A stretch of DNA of 64,000 bases from Notamacropus eugenii (GCF_028372415.1 NC_092878.1:25673403-25737402); one strand, 5' to 3'; counted from the stretch's first letter, positions 11,745-23,415 are shown. Notes: generated by a model not told the origin, from the letters alone. Program-made: numbers and translations.

Positions 11745-12738
11745 GCCCAAAGAGCTATAAAAACGCATATACCTTTTGACCCAGAAATACTATTTCTAGG
11801 ACTTTATTCCAAAGAGATCATGACGTGACTTGCCCTTGACTTTTGTTTTGAGTGAGGGAGGGCTGTGCAGGTCACCAGCCTCACTTCTCCTCCAGAGCCA
11901 TCTGAATCCAGTGATCAGATATTCATCAGAATGACTGGAGATGACCCAGGATGAAGTAACTGGGTTGAAGTGACTTGCCCAAGGTCACAGAGCTAGTGAG
12001 TGTCAAGTGTCTGAGGTGAGATTTGAACTCAGGTCCTCCTGACTCCTGCACTGGTGATATATCCACTGCACCACCTAGTTGCCCCCAAAGAGATCATACA
12101 AATGGGAAAAGGACACATATATACAAAAATATTTATAGTAGCTCTTTCTGTGGTGACAAAGAATTGGAAATCAAGGGCATGCCCATCAACTAGGGAATGG
12201 CTGAACAAACTGTGGTATATGAATGTAATGGAATACTATTGTGCTATAAAAAATGATGAGCAGACAGACTTCAGAAAAACCTGGAAAGAATTATATGAAC
12301 TAATTTTGAGTGCAAGGAGAAGAACCTGGAACACATTGTACACAATTACAGCTATATTGTGCAATGACTAACTTTGAAGATTTGGCTCTTCTCAGCAATA
12401 CAAGGTTCTAAGACAACTCCAAAAGGCTCATGATGGAAAATGCTGCCACATCCAGAGAAAGAACTATGGAGTCTGAATGCAGATGGAAGTAGACTATTGG
12501 CTCTCTCTCTTTCTTGTTTTGTTTTTTTTCTTCTTTCTTGGGCTTTATTCCATTGGTTATAACTCTTCTTTACAACATGACTAATGTGAAAGTACATTTA
12601 ATATGAATGTATATGTACAGCCTATATGAGATTGCATGCCATCTTGAGGAGGGGGGAGAGGAAAAAGGGGGAGAAAATTTAACACTCAAAAGCTTATGGA
12701 ATTAAATGCTATAAACTATTTATAAAAATAAAGAAATA
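11745..12738 (+). mobile_element. L1 3' end (ORF2 C-terminus and 3' UTR), split by a SINE
   Basis: 11745-11820 and 12085-12371 encode the ORF2 C-terminal region (IYTKIFIVAL, STREWLNKLWYM, NVMEYYCAIKND) ending in a stop at 12369-12371. The 3' UTR runs on to an A-rich end at about 12738, directly against the HAL1-like element. The reading frame upstream of the SINE is not intact. Confidence 0.88.
11821..12084 (-). mobile_element. tRNA-headed SINE with RTE-like tail inserted in L1
   Basis: Reversed, it runs from head GGCAACTAGGTGGTGCAGTGG through TTCAAATCTCACCTCAG, CATCCTGGGTCATCTCCAG and GAGGCTGGTGACCTGCAC to CAAGTCACGTCA. Target-site duplications CCAAAGAGATCA lie at 11809-11820 and 12085-12096, a perfect 12-bp pair, and the L1 reads through when the SINE is removed. 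Confidence 0.9.
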
Positions 12739-12739
12739 T

Positions 12740-15490
12740 GGGGGAGGAGCCAAGATGGTGGAGTAGAAAGATACACATATGCTAGCTCCTAACCCACAGC
12801 CCATAAAATACCTGTAAAGACGAACTCCCAACAAATTCTAGAGCAGCAGAAGCCACAGAACAGTGCAGTGGAGGGGATTTCTGTTCCAGAGAGACCTGAA
12901 AAACTGACGTGAAAGGTCTATCATGCACTGGACCCAGAGCAGAACACAGCCCTGCCTTGACCACGTGGCACCAAGGAGCAGATCAGAGCAGGCTTCAGGG
13001 ACAGAATCTCCAGCAGCAGCACAGGTCCTTCCACCCACAGGCACCAAAGGTCAGTGAGAGGGTCTTTTTGGCTGGTGGAGAGGGGAGCGGGGAGTTTCCA
13101 TAACTCGGGCCCCCTCGGGAGGCAGCAGCAGAGGCAGCAGCAGACAAGGGCTCCCAAAGCAGGCTGGAGCCTGGATCCATTGTTGAAGGTCTCCTCGTAA
13201 ATCTCCTGAGGGAACTAAGTCCCATGTGGTGACCCTCCTCCCACCTGAGCATCTGAACTTAATCTCACACCGAATAGCAGCCTCTCCCCTGCCAAAAGCC
13301 CTGAGGCTGGGAAGCAGCATTTGAATCTCAGCCCCTAAGCACTAGCTGGGTGGTTCTGGAGGCAAGGTAGGTGTGGAGAGGAAACTCAGAAGTCAAGTAA
13401 CTGGATGGGAAAATGCCCAGAAAAGGGAAAAAAAATAAGACCATAGAAGGTTACTTTCTTGGGGAACAGATATCTCCTCCCATCCTTTCAGATCAAGAAG
13501 AACAATGCTTACCATCAGGGAAAGACATAAAAGTCAAGGCTTCTATATCCCAAACATCTAAAATAAATATTCAATGGGCTCAGGCCATGGAAGAGCTCAA
13601 AAAGGATTTTGAAAATCAAGCTAGAGAGGTGGAGTAAAAATTGGGAAGAGAAATGAGATAGATGCAAGAAAAGCATGAAAAGCAGGTCAACACCTTGCTA
13701 AAGGAGACCCAAAAAAATGCTGAAGAAAATAACACCCTGAAAAATAGGCTAACTCAATTGGCAAAGGAGGTTCAAGAAGCCAATGAGGAGAAGAATGCTC
13801 TAAAAAGCAGAATTAGCCAAATGGAAAAGGAGATTCAAAAGCTCACTGAAGAAAATAGTTCTTTCAAAATTAGAATGGAACAGATGGAGGCTAATGACTT
13901 TATGAGAAACCAAGAAATCACAAAACAAAACCAAAAGAATGAAAAAATGGAAGAGAATGTGAATCTCATTGGAAAAACAACTGACCTGGAAAATAGATCC
14001 AGGAGAGACAATTTAAAAATTATGGGACTACCTGAAAGCCATGATCAAAAAAAGAGCCTAGACATCATCTTTCATGAAATTATCAAGGAAAACTGCCCTG
14101 ACATTCTAGAACCAGAGGGCAAAATAAATATTGAAAGAATCCACCAATCACCAACTGAAAGAGATCCAAAAAGAGAAACTCCTAGGAACATTGTGACAAA
14201 ATTCCAGAATTCCCAGGTCAAGGAGAAAATATTGCAAGCAGCTAGAAAGAAACAATTCAAGTACTGTGGAAATACAATCAGGATAACACAAGATCTAGCA
14301 GCTTCTACATTAAGGGATCGAAGGGCATGGAATAGGATATTCCAGAAGTCAAAAGAACTAGGACTAAAATCAAGAATCACCTACCCAGCAAAACTGAGTA
14401 TAATACTTCAGGGGAAAAATTGGTCTTTCAATGAAATAGAGGACTTTCAAGCATTCTTGATGAAAAGACCAGAGCTAAAAAGAAAATTTGACTTTCAAAC
14501 ACAAGAATGAAGAGAAGCATGAAAAGGTAAACAGCAAAGAGAAGTCATAAGGGACTTTACTAAAGTTGAACTGTTTACATTCCTACATGGAAAGACAATA
14601 TTAGTAACTCTTGAAACTTTTCAGTATCTGGGTACTTGGTAGGATTACACACACACACATGCACACGCACACACTCATAGAGACAGAGTGCGCAGAGTGA
14701 ATTGAATAGGATGGGATCATATCTTAAAAAAAAATGAAATCAAGCAGTGAGAGAGAAATATATGGGAGGAGAAAGGGAGAAATGGAATGGGGCAAATTAT
14801 CTCTCATAAAAGAGGCAAGCAAAAGATTTTTTTAGTTTGGGGAAAAAGAGGGGAGGTGAGAGAAAAACATGAAGTTTACTCTCATCACATTCCACTAAAG
14901 GAAGGAATAAAATGCACACTCATTTTGGTATGAAAACCTATCTTACAATACAGGAAGGTGGGGGACAAGGGGATAAACAGGGTGGGGGGGACAATGGAAG
15001 GGAGGGCATGGGGAGGAGGGTGCAATTTGAGGTCGACACTCATGGGGAGGGTCAGGATCAAAAGAGAGAATAGAAGTAATTGGAGGCAGGATAGGATGGA
15101 GGGAAATATAGTTAGTCTTATACAACACGACTATTATGGAAGTCATTTGCAAAACTACACAGATTTGGCCTATATTGAATTGCTTGCCTTCCAAAGGGAG
15201 AGGGTGGGGAGGGAGGGAGGAAAAGAAGTTGGAACTCAAAGTTTTAGGAATAACTGTCAAGTACTGTTCTTGCCGCTAGGAAATAAGAAATAAGGGTAAA
15301 GGGGTATAGAAAGTTATTTGGCCCAACAGGACAGAGGAGAGGATGGAGACAAGGGCAGAGAGGAATGATGGAGGAGAGAGTGGAGTGGTGATGGGGGCAA
15401 TTGGAATGCTCGGTGTTTTGGGGTGGGGGGAGGGGACAAGGGATGAGAAAATTTGGAGCCCAAAAATTCTGTGAAAATGAATGTTAAACG
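12740..15490 (+). mobile_element. HAL1-like (half-L1) element, near full length
   Basis: It starts with the L1-type 5' end GGAGGAGCCAAGATGGTGGAG, followed by a GC-richer 5' UTR of about 670 bases. A 365-codon ORF1 frame ends at 14510, and about 970 bases of G-rich 3' sequence end TGTGAAAATGAATGTTAAA. No ORF2 endonuclease or RT sequence is present between ORF1 and the 3' end, which defines HAL1 elements. An L1 that lost ORF2 by deletion is the alternative. Confidence 0.75.
13413..14510 (+). pseudogene. ORF1 protein of the HAL1-like element
   Basis: ORF1p is the L1 RNA-binding chaperone that coats its own transcript as trimers. The frame starts MPRKGKKNKTIEGYF and is 366 codons long including its stop, normal for ORF1. 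Residues about 70-165 form a heptad-rich coiled coil (repeats of LTQLAKEVQEANEE-like segments). An RRM follows (DNLKIMGLPES near residue 200, then the NIERIHQSP region), and then a C-terminal domain (RITYPAKLSIILQGK). Two in-frame nonsense codons, TAA 13635-13637 and TAG 13659-13661, break it near residue 75. Both are one substitution from Glu codons and there is no frameshift, so the copy is relatively young. Confidence 0.85.
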
Positions 15491-15539
15491 TGAAAGAAAG
15501 AAAGGAAGGAAGGAAGGAAGGAAGGAAGGAAGGAAGGAA

Positions 15540-15617
<78 letters not shown>

Positions 15618-15653
15618 GAGAAAGAAAGAAAGAGAGAAAGAAAGAAAGATTGA

Positions 15654-15713
<60 letters not shown>

Positions 15714-15765
15714 GGAAGGAAGGAAGAAAGGAAGAAAGGAAGAAAGAAGGAAAGAAACTGAGCAA
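15491..15765 (+). repeat. (GGAA)n/(GAAA)n microsatellite at the HAL1 3' end
   Basis: About 270 bases of pure purine tetranucleotides: GGAA units first, then a long GAAA array with rare GAGA variants, then mixed GGAA/GAAA. It begins exactly where the HAL1-like element ends, so it likely grew out of the A-rich tail. The long Lys/Glu/Arg or Ser/Phe/Leu frames here are artefacts. Confidence 0.95.
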
Positions 15766-15984
15766 TTGGGGGACTTGGAGGACCAATAAAGGTAGTTATT
15801 AGGATAGGTTTCAAAACAGAGCACAGAACACACATCATCCCATTTCATGAAGATCAGAAGAGAACTATACAAAAAACACACCACCCTTGTGGCCATGAGA
15901 CAGTAAATTCTTTGGCTAGAGTGTCCCTCAGTCCTCTGTAGCACCCTTCAGTATCAACAAGCAGTATGAAAGGAGGTAAAGGAG

Positions 15985-16185
15985 AAGGTGTGATACAGTA
16001 GAAGAAGTACTTCTTTGGAGTCCAAGGACCTAGTTTTAAATCCTGCCTTTGACACTTATCACTAGTGTGACCTTGGGCAAGACATTCAATCTGTCTAGGC
16101 CTCAGTTTCCTCATCTGTAAAATGAATGAGTTGGATTACATGATCTCTCAGATCCTTTCTAGCTTTGTGATACTATGAGCCTTAT
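15985..16185 (+). mobile_element. MIR SINE
   Basis: GAGTCCAAGGACCTAG, TGTGACCTTGGGCAAGAC, CTCAGTTTCCTCATCTGTAAAATGA and CAGATCCTTTCTAGC. A second MIR-like scrap (AGAATCACAGAATTTGAGAAC) lies at 16290-16345. Confidence 0.85.
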
Positions 16186-16345
16186 TACCCAAATAAAGAT
16201 ATTGAAAAAACTTATTCAAGATTGAGATATGAAAGAGTACAAAGTGTTATATATTACTCAGAAGCTTCATACCAAGATGCCAATGAAAACTTTCACAGAA
16301 TCACAGAATTTGAGAACTGAGAGAGACCTAAATGGTCATATATGG

Positions 16346-16857
16346 GTTGTTACCCATTCACGAAAAATTATACTAATTCATATCTTGACTGCAATTCTAT
16401 TTTTAAAAAATCTAAATAGGTATGTCTTCTCTAGGGGTGGTCTCAGAGATAGTTCTGGTCATTTTATGACTAGGAATCCTGGTTAACCTTGAGCCTGATC
16501 TGGTTTCCCATTAGCCTTGTGCGCCAGAGATGAGCAAAGCCATGCAAGGCTTCCTTGGGACCCTAAAGACGCAATCACTTTACCCATTTCAGGTCCATAC
16601 CCACCAGGCTGCACTTCAGGGGTGGGAAGCATGATATTTTTGCCTTTGGCGTTCTTCTTTTTGCACAGATAAGGTGCTGAAATAGATGGCCTCTTAATGT
16701 TTTTTCCAGTTAGAAGATTCTATGCTGATAATGATGAATCAAACTACAGTATTGATTTCTTTGCATGTGTCATCACACAGTTAATGGAGAAATAAATTCT
16801 CAGTATCTAAAACTACAGGCATCATTTGAAATAAAAGCTTAAGACCTGGGTTTTACT
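16346..16857. other. Stretch without recognised features
   Basis: No repeat recognised. The minus strand at about 16530-16720 has a short protein-like open stretch rich in Lys and Gly, not identifiable. Confidence 0.4.
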
Positions 16858-16945
16858 GCTCCCTTCCCTTCCCTTTCCTCCCCTCCCCTCCCCTCCCCTT
16901 CCTTCCCCTTCCCTTCTCTTCCCTTCCCCTGTCCTGTCTTAAAAC
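16858..16945. repeat. Polypyrimidine tract (CCCTT/CCCCT)n
   Basis: About 85 bases of C and T only, mostly TCCCC and TTCCC units. Such mirror-type tracts can form triplex DNA. Confidence 0.9.
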
Positions 16946-17084
16946 CTTAAACCTACTACTCTCTGAAACTGGGACTCCAAGGGCCCCTGCCAAGGGCTCC
17001 TGAACTCCCCTAGCTTTACAGTGATTATCAATAGTAACTGTTGCTGTTTCCCACCCAGTCTGATGTCTTTCTTTTCTTTACCTT

Positions 17085-17375
17085 ATTAAAGGGGCCATAC
17101 CCTGGCTACTTCTTAAACAGGCCTATTCAATGAATGGGCTTTGCCTCACCCTAAGTGAGTACCTGCCTAAAGGGCCCAAGGTCTCCCAGTGCATCCTGGG
17201 TCATCTCCAGTCATCCTGATGAATATCTGGTCACTGGATTCAGATGGTTCTGGAGGAGAAATGAGGCTGGTGACCTGCACAGCCCTCCCTCACTCAAAAC
17301 AAAGTTAAGTGCAAATCATGTCATTATTTCTCTGATGGCATGGTCTTCTTGGGCAATGAAGGACAAACACGATCC
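17085..17375 (+). mobile_element. RTE-tailed marsupial SINE, longest copy (non-tRNA head form)
   Basis: Runs from GGCCTATTCAATGAATGGG through GTGCATCCTGGGTCATCTCC, TGAATATCTGGTCACTGG and GCACAGCCCTCCCTCACTC to the tail GGTCTTCTTGGGCAATGAAGGACAAACACG. The tail matches the RTE 3' end. The best reference copy in the window. Confidence 0.82.
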
Positions 17376-18635
17376 AACCTTTTGAAGCTCACAATATTGT
17401 AATATTTCTGATATTCATTCATCTAAGATCTTAAAAGAATAATACTATAGAGACAGAAGAAATGAAAGCATCATGGGTTCCTAGCTCCATATTTGTTAAA
17501 TGGGGAGATAAGGCAGCAGACCACCAATGGCTCTACCAAGGTTACCTCTACCTCAAGGCTCACAACAATTATTGACTCACTCACTATCAGGAAAGAGAGG
17601 GAATATTTTGTATACATACTCAGTTCCCTCATTATCCAGTCCCCCACATTAGAAAATATTTGCCCTTCTAGGTTTCTCTTAATTCCTCTGTTTGCCTTTC
17701 AAAATTTCTGCTGAGCTCTAGTACTTTCAGCAGAAATTCTTGAAAGCCCTCTTTCCATTAAAAGTTCACTTTTTCCTTATTAGAATTATATTTATGTTGC
17801 AGGAGCAGTTATTCCTGGTTGTAAGCCTCTATCTCCTACCATTGGGAATATGTTATGCCAATATTTTCTCTCCTTTATAGAATTGCTACCAAATTTTATA
17901 TGATCTTGACTGTGTTTCCTTGATACTTGAACTCTTTCTTTCTGAATAATTGAAGTATGTTTTTCTCATTAATGTTAGTGTTCTGGAGAGGATTCTTTAA
18001 TAGGGTTTGTTTAAACAAGGGTTAACAGCTATGACTGGTGAGTTAACAATAATCAGTTACTGGCTGGGCTGTCGTTGAAGTGGAAATCCATTTTCAAGGT
18101 CATGGTTGAAAGAAAAGCCACTCCCCAGCGGCTTGGGTTGGGGGAGGGGAGGAGGTAGAGGCCAAAGGAATGTCTAAAGAGAAAGTAATAGCTGTAGGAG
18201 TAATAATATCCTAAGCGCCCCTTCCCCTGTTTGTGCAAATCGGACAAATTTTTCCTTAAAAGGTATTAAGACTGTCCTCTAGATTTAATTGGCTCACAAG
18301 ACTAAGTTCCAGATCTTTGATATCTTTTTCTGGTTACCTGGATACAAAAGTGTAGGGAAATAAAGGACTGCCATTCCCCCCTCAGGCCTCTGACCGCAGA
18401 CTTATAGAATGACCAACACTGATTCTGGAGGACTATACTGGGCTGAAATCAAAGCTATCCTAAATGAGTATCCCTTCCCTGCTATGACTGAGTAAAACTT
18501 TCAAAAAGTAAATTTTCTTTCATTTTCAGATCCACCTCCTCCTTCTCCCACCTTCTGTACCTCAAATAAGAAAGCAGGAAAACAAAACCCCTGTTAAAAA
18601 CACATATAGTCAAGGAAAACAAATTCCTACATTGA
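17376..18635. other. Stretch without recognised features
   Basis: AT-rich, single-copy looking. No repeats, frames or RNA genes recognised. Confidence 0.45.
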
Positions 18636-18737
18636 CCATGTCCAAGAGAAGGAGAGAAAGAAGGAGAAGAAGAGGAAGAGGGAAAGGGAGAAGAGGGAGA
18701 AGGAGAGAAAAAGAGAGAGAGGGAGAGAGACAGAGAC

Positions 18738-18768
<31 letters not shown>

Positions 18769-18770
18769 TT
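18636..18770. repeat. GA-rich simple repeat
   Basis: Purine-only run of GGAGAAG/GGGAGA units turning into pure (GA)n at 18740-18768. Confidence 0.92.
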
Positions 18771-19149
18771 TGTACTCTACTCTGAGTCCATCACTTTTGT
18801 ATCAGGATGCAGTAGCATGTTTCATCTTGAATCTTCTGGAATTGTGTAAACCTCTTTTGGACTACAAGTGTCTCCTTTCATTCCAGTTTCAGAACTAAAC
18901 TATCAGGAAACCAACTTGTATCAGATACAGGCTACAATAAGAGTAGCTAAGCCCACAAGAAGGTTGGGGGAAGAAGGTAAGTGGTAAAAAGTGACTGATT
19001 CCTGCCTATCTGGTCACCAGCCCAGTATATAGCAGAACTACTGCTAATTATATATTCATCTTACCACACAGAAGAGAGGAAGAAGATGACCTATTCTTAT
19101 CAACAGAGAGATCACTACATGCTAGTTATTGCCCTAATATAGGTCACAG

Positions 19150-19370
19150 ATCATGGTAATAGAGAACTGGCCTCAGAGTCAGGAAGACCTGAATTCAAAT
19201 CCCACCTTTAATCTAACACCTATTAGGCAAGTCACTTCAAGTCTTAATGCTCTAGAAATCCTATAAGACTATAAATGGCAGAAGAGGTACCCATCTGTAT
19301 TGGTAGGAGAAGCTCCTCACAGTAATTGGTAGTAGAGCTCCATACACCAATGAAATCACAGATCCTATGA
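19150..19370 (+). mobile_element. Marsupial CORE-SINE
   Basis: GAACTGGCCTCAGAGTCAGGAAG, GAATTCAAATCCCACC, GCAAGTCACTTCAAGTC, then a 3' part TAGGAGAAGCTCCTCAC and CCAATGAAATCACAG. 18771-19149 holds nothing recognised. Confidence 0.75.
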
Positions 19371-19859
19371 AAAATGGGGCAGACACTGGGATCATTCAGC
19401 CTACAATGAAGAGCTCTTGCAAACTGACTAATCTTCACTGTAATAAGCAATCTGGAGTCACTGATACTTCATTTATGGACCCTTTTTTCCTCTGGTAGCT
19501 CTATAATTGGGAACAACAACAAAAGACCTTGTGGTGAGTATGACCCAAATATAGAAGTATCCCAAATACAATACCTCTTATTCTTCTCTGATTCAAATAC
19601 AGATCCAAAAGTGATTTCCATGTGTTTCCCTCATGGATATCTTGAAAAGTGATCTATGAATTAGTTCATAATTGCGTTGACCCCAGACCATAATTAAAAT
19701 CATGTAGTCATGGAAGACAACTTTGTTTTTTTAAAACTATATCAGAAGCAGCAAAAATACATCTGGCCAGTTAAACCAAACTTTCCAGTGGATTGAAATA
19801 AACACTTAAAAATCATTGCCTAATAGGAAAAAAATGAAGTGCTCTTACCTAGACAGGAA

Positions 19860-20185
19860 TCAAACGACCATTTCCTCAACTCTCTGACCATTTCTACCCC
19901 ATTGAAAATTAACACTCCACTCTGGCTCCCTCCTACAGGTGATCTTTTTGCTTTATCTGCCAGGGAACCAGGCCTCCATACCACTTCCTGAAATCTCCCA
20001 TGCTTCCATCTAAGTAAACTATTTTCTCTCCCTTCCTAATTTTCACCACCTCTTTTTATGTTGTCTTCCCCCCTTAGAATTAGTTCTTTGAGGACAAAAA
20101 CTGTGCTACTTTCTTGTATTTCTGTCCCCAGCACTTAGCAAAGTACCTGACATGTAGTAAATGCTTAATAAATGTTCCTTTCATT
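19860..20185 (+). mobile_element. L2 3' region
   Basis: ATTAGTTCTTTGAGGACAAAAAC, CTGTCCCCAGCACTTAGC and CATGTAGTAAATGCTTAATAAATG form the L2 end; the upstream part is more diverged. Confidence 0.75.
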
Positions 20186-20504
20186 TATCTACCTGCTCAT
20201 CTGTTTCATATTCCTTTACTTCCCCCATTCAAAAAAATGTTCTCAAAGACAGTACTTTTAGGTAATTGTTTGCATTTGCAAATTCTGATACTACTTTACT
20301 AAATTAGATATCTCTCACCAAATTTTACCCTTTTGAAAGTTTTATGAGCTCTGTTTTGTGGAATTTTAAGAAGCTTGTGGTATATTATGAATTCCAAAGA
20401 TACATTGAAGCAAAACTCGTCCTGAGATACAGTACCCTAAGACTAATTATAGGAGTGACATAGTAGCCAGCATGGAAGAACAAATAATGTTACGGTAAAT
20501 ACTC

Positions 20505-21090
20505 ATTGATCCAAACATTTATCAAGTGCTTATTATGTGCCAGGAACTATTCTAGGTATTGGGGTTGAAGCTAAGAGCAGAACCTTGGATTTCACTGGTA
20601 TAAAGAACTTGCTGATGAGGAAACTTACCTCTTAACGATGCAGGCTAGCATCTTCCCTGCAATTTATAGTCTTGCCTAAAGTGTTGCGAAGTTAAAAGAC
20701 TTGTCCAGGGTTGCACAGCCTGTATGTATCGGAGGTGGCACTTGAACACAGGTCTTCCTGGCTCTAAGGCCATTTCTCTATCCACTATGCCATACTGCCT
20801 CTTTGTTGAGTATACAAAGGCAAAAATGAAAACAGTTCCTGCCTTCAAGGACCTTATTCTGGGGGACAGTACATGTAAAAAGATAACAGTATAATATAGT
20901 TATGAGCATAACTGTATTATACTATATTGTATATTTTTTAAATATAAAATAAGATAATATAATTTGAGGTAAGAAAAAACACTAAAAACTAGGAGGAATA
21001 GGAAAAGACTTTCTATAAGCTGTGGCACTGAAGTTGAGCCTTGAAAAGAAGCTGAGGACTCTAAAAGACAGAGGTAAAAAGCGGAGTTAA
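20505..21090 (-). mobile_element. L2 3' region, with a SINE inside
   Basis: Reversed L2 sequence lies at 20505-20580 (CATTTATCAAGTGCTTATTATGTGCC) and resumes at 20815 (ACAGTTCCTGCCTTCAAGGACC). 20990-21090 (GTTGAGCCTTGAAAAGAAGC) fits further L2. Confidence 0.7.
20590..20805 (-). mobile_element. MAR/MIR-type SINE inside L2
   Basis: GAAGTTAAAAGACTTGTCCAGGG, TTGCACAGCCTG, GGCACTTGAACACAGGTC and TCTATCCACTATGCCATACTGCC are the reversed SINE with its head to the right. Confidence 0.8.
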
Positions 21091-22770
21091 TTAAAATTTA
21101 AACTCCAGTCGGGTGGCCATACTTCCTTCTCATTTGGTTCAAACCCTAAGAAGTACAATTCAGTTAGAGCAAAGCCATTACTTTGGACATTATTAATAAA
21201 TAAAGGCAATTTTTAAAAAAAACAGTTGCTAATTATAGGAAGGTCTACTCATGGAGTGAGTGAGAGGCCAATAGGTGTGCCTCTCACTGACCAGCTAGGA
21301 AACAGTAACAACAGTTTCTCCTGTAAGGGAGAATTTTGTTTCCACAGAAATTATATGAAACATGCTTTGAAGTCATTCTGGTCACACGGATGGCTAATGT
21401 AAGAGATAAAACTGCTTGCTGCACACCCCAGTGGGGGGATGTTACCCACCTGATAATCAGTATATCTAAAAACTGAGAAGACCTTTTTCCTGAGTATCAA
21501 AAGCTGTCAGACTAGGTGTGGTTCACAAAGGATGAAATCCATTGACCCAGATGCTGTCTTAGATAATGGGACTCTTATTATGGATATCCTGGGCAGAATT
21601 TTCAATTCCCAGCTTTTGTCAATTCTCTTAGCAATTGAGAAAATTCCTTTCTCATGCTGTGGATGATGCAGACAAACTAAAAGCAATTATTAAATAAAGC
21701 ATAAAGAAAAATGAGGGTGAAAAGGGGGGGAATTGAAATGTAGAAATGAGAGAAGGGAGTGGGGGTGGGGTCTAGGTGTTTTCTGTGAACCCTGACTTGA
21801 CCAGTGGAATTCAGGAGGGAAATTCGAATCTGGATGGTATACAAAAGGGTTTTTGTAATTGTCTTAAGGTGTGTTTGTACCTACAAAATGACCCTTTTTC
21901 ACAAGGGGTGAAAGGCTAGGTCACCTCTCAGAAATGACATGAAATAAAAATCTTTTTTTTTCAAATTCACTCATGGCCAGGGGAAATTCTTGGTAAGATA
22001 ATTATTTCTCACACTCCTTACAAGAGGAAGAGAATGACACCCATACGTACAATATGTCTGGTGAAACTGATATTTCTCAATGTCCATGTCTTTTCCAGTC
22101 CTGTCTCTGTGCTCTCTGCAATCTAGGACACAGTGTGACCCAGCAAGCACAAAAACAGACCTTCTAGAAGTTATGTGTTATCCCCATCAAGAAGGCAGAT
22201 TGATAGAGACATGGAATAGGAAGGCAGTAGCTATTGCCAATAATTCTCATATGAGCACCAGCCTATCTCCCCTTCTAAGGCTGCCAAACCCCAGTTGAAG
22301 AAGGCAGAAGTAAATCGGGCTTTCAGGTTAGTCTCTCTAAACCAAACCAACACAACTTGGCAGTAGGTAGGGGCCAAAATTAATATAGGCTAAACTTCTT
22401 CAGGAAAAGATAGGTTAAACTAGAGACAGGCTGATAATGGCTGTTTGCTATGGGTCATGTGACAAACAGGAGAGTGCACAGTGGCAACCCTACGTTTTGC
22501 ATGGGCTGTCAGAAATCCTTTGGTGGGCAGAAAGCAACACATGGGCCATATGTTGTGCCTGCCTGCTCTAAACCAAAGTTTTCTAAACTAGTGTTCATAC
22601 TGTATAGGGGATGGTGTTGTCAGGAAAGAGAGCCAGGTGAGACTTGCTTACAAGAGCAGAGTATTGAGCTTTGGGGGCTCTATATTTTGGGCATTTCACA
22701 TGCATTCGCTAAATATTTGCTGAGTATTCATTATGTGAAAAGTACTGGCATTTACTCTTTAAAAAGAACA
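21091..22770. other. Stretch without recognised features
   Basis: No known repeat recognised. A 111-codon plus-strand frame at 22450-22785 has no familiar motif and is probably chance. Confidence 0.45.
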
Positions 22771-22774
22771 GAAA

Positions 22775-23260
22775 AGAAAGCATGATTTAATGGAAAGAAC
22801 ACTTAATAAAATGTCTGGAGACCTGAATTTAAATCTAGTTATGTTACTTGTCTACTCAAAAATCTTCAATGGTTCCCTATTGCCTTCTAAACAGAACTGA
22901 AACTCCTTTGTCTGACATTCAAAGCCCTCCATGACATGGTGCTAATCTACTTTTCAGTTTTCTGCATTCCACCTAACCTAACCCTCTGGTCCCTAGGCAC
23001 ACTGCTCTCCTAAATCCCCAAGATTCTTTCCTTAGATTGTTCCCCATGCCTGGAACATCCTCCTTCCCCATTTTGGCTGCCAAACTCCTGCTTATTGAGG
23101 TACAAACTCCTACCTTTGAGGTCCTCTTAACGATGAGATTCTGTGATTCTGGGGCTTCTTAAAAATAACTTGCTAATATACTTGCTAGTCAATTGCATTG
23201 CAGTTATCTTTCACTCTGCTAGACTTTAAGCTCCTTGAGAAGAGGGACTTAGCACAGCAC
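22775..23260 (+). mobile_element. MIR 5' half followed by L2
   Basis: 22775-22850 is the first half of a MIR (GATTTAATGGAAAGAAC, GACCTGAATTTAAATC). From 22855 an L2 body follows: CTTCAATGGTTCCCTATTGCC, CATTCAAAGCCCTCCATGAC, TGCCTGGAACATCCTCC, and an end-like CTTTAAGCTCCTTGAGAAGAGG. Confidence 0.78.
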
Positions 23261-23284
23261 TCTGAAGTGTTCCTTGGTGTTTTT

Positions 23285-23415
23285 ATTGTTGGAGGAAGTG
23301 TTTAAGCAGAGGCTGGCTTGCCTTTGGTAAGGGATGTGGAAGAAGGGATTCATGGATTGAGCAAAACAGGTAGGCTAGATGACTTCCCAAGTCTTTTCCG
23401 ACTTTCAGATTCTGT
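23285..23415 (+). mobile_element. CR1/L3 LINE 3' end
   Basis: GTGTTTAAGCAGAGGCTGG, then AGGCTAGATGACTTCCCAAG and a final CAGATTCTG resemble the conserved 3' end of mammalian CR1/L3 elements. Confidence 0.55.

Noticed and set aside
14072..14380. 102-codon minus-strand frame
   Set aside because: Antisense shadow of the L1/HAL1 ORF1.
15276..15944. Long Ser/Phe/Leu and Lys/Glu frames around 15.5 kb
   Set aside because: They are translations of the (GAAA)n microsatellite.
16500..16850. Possible retrocopy on the minus strand with KKKNAKGKN-like peptide
   Set aside because: Short, broken and not matched to any gene; insufficient support.
22450..22785. 111-codon plus-strand frame
   Set aside because: No recognisable domain, and the right end enters a MIR SINE.
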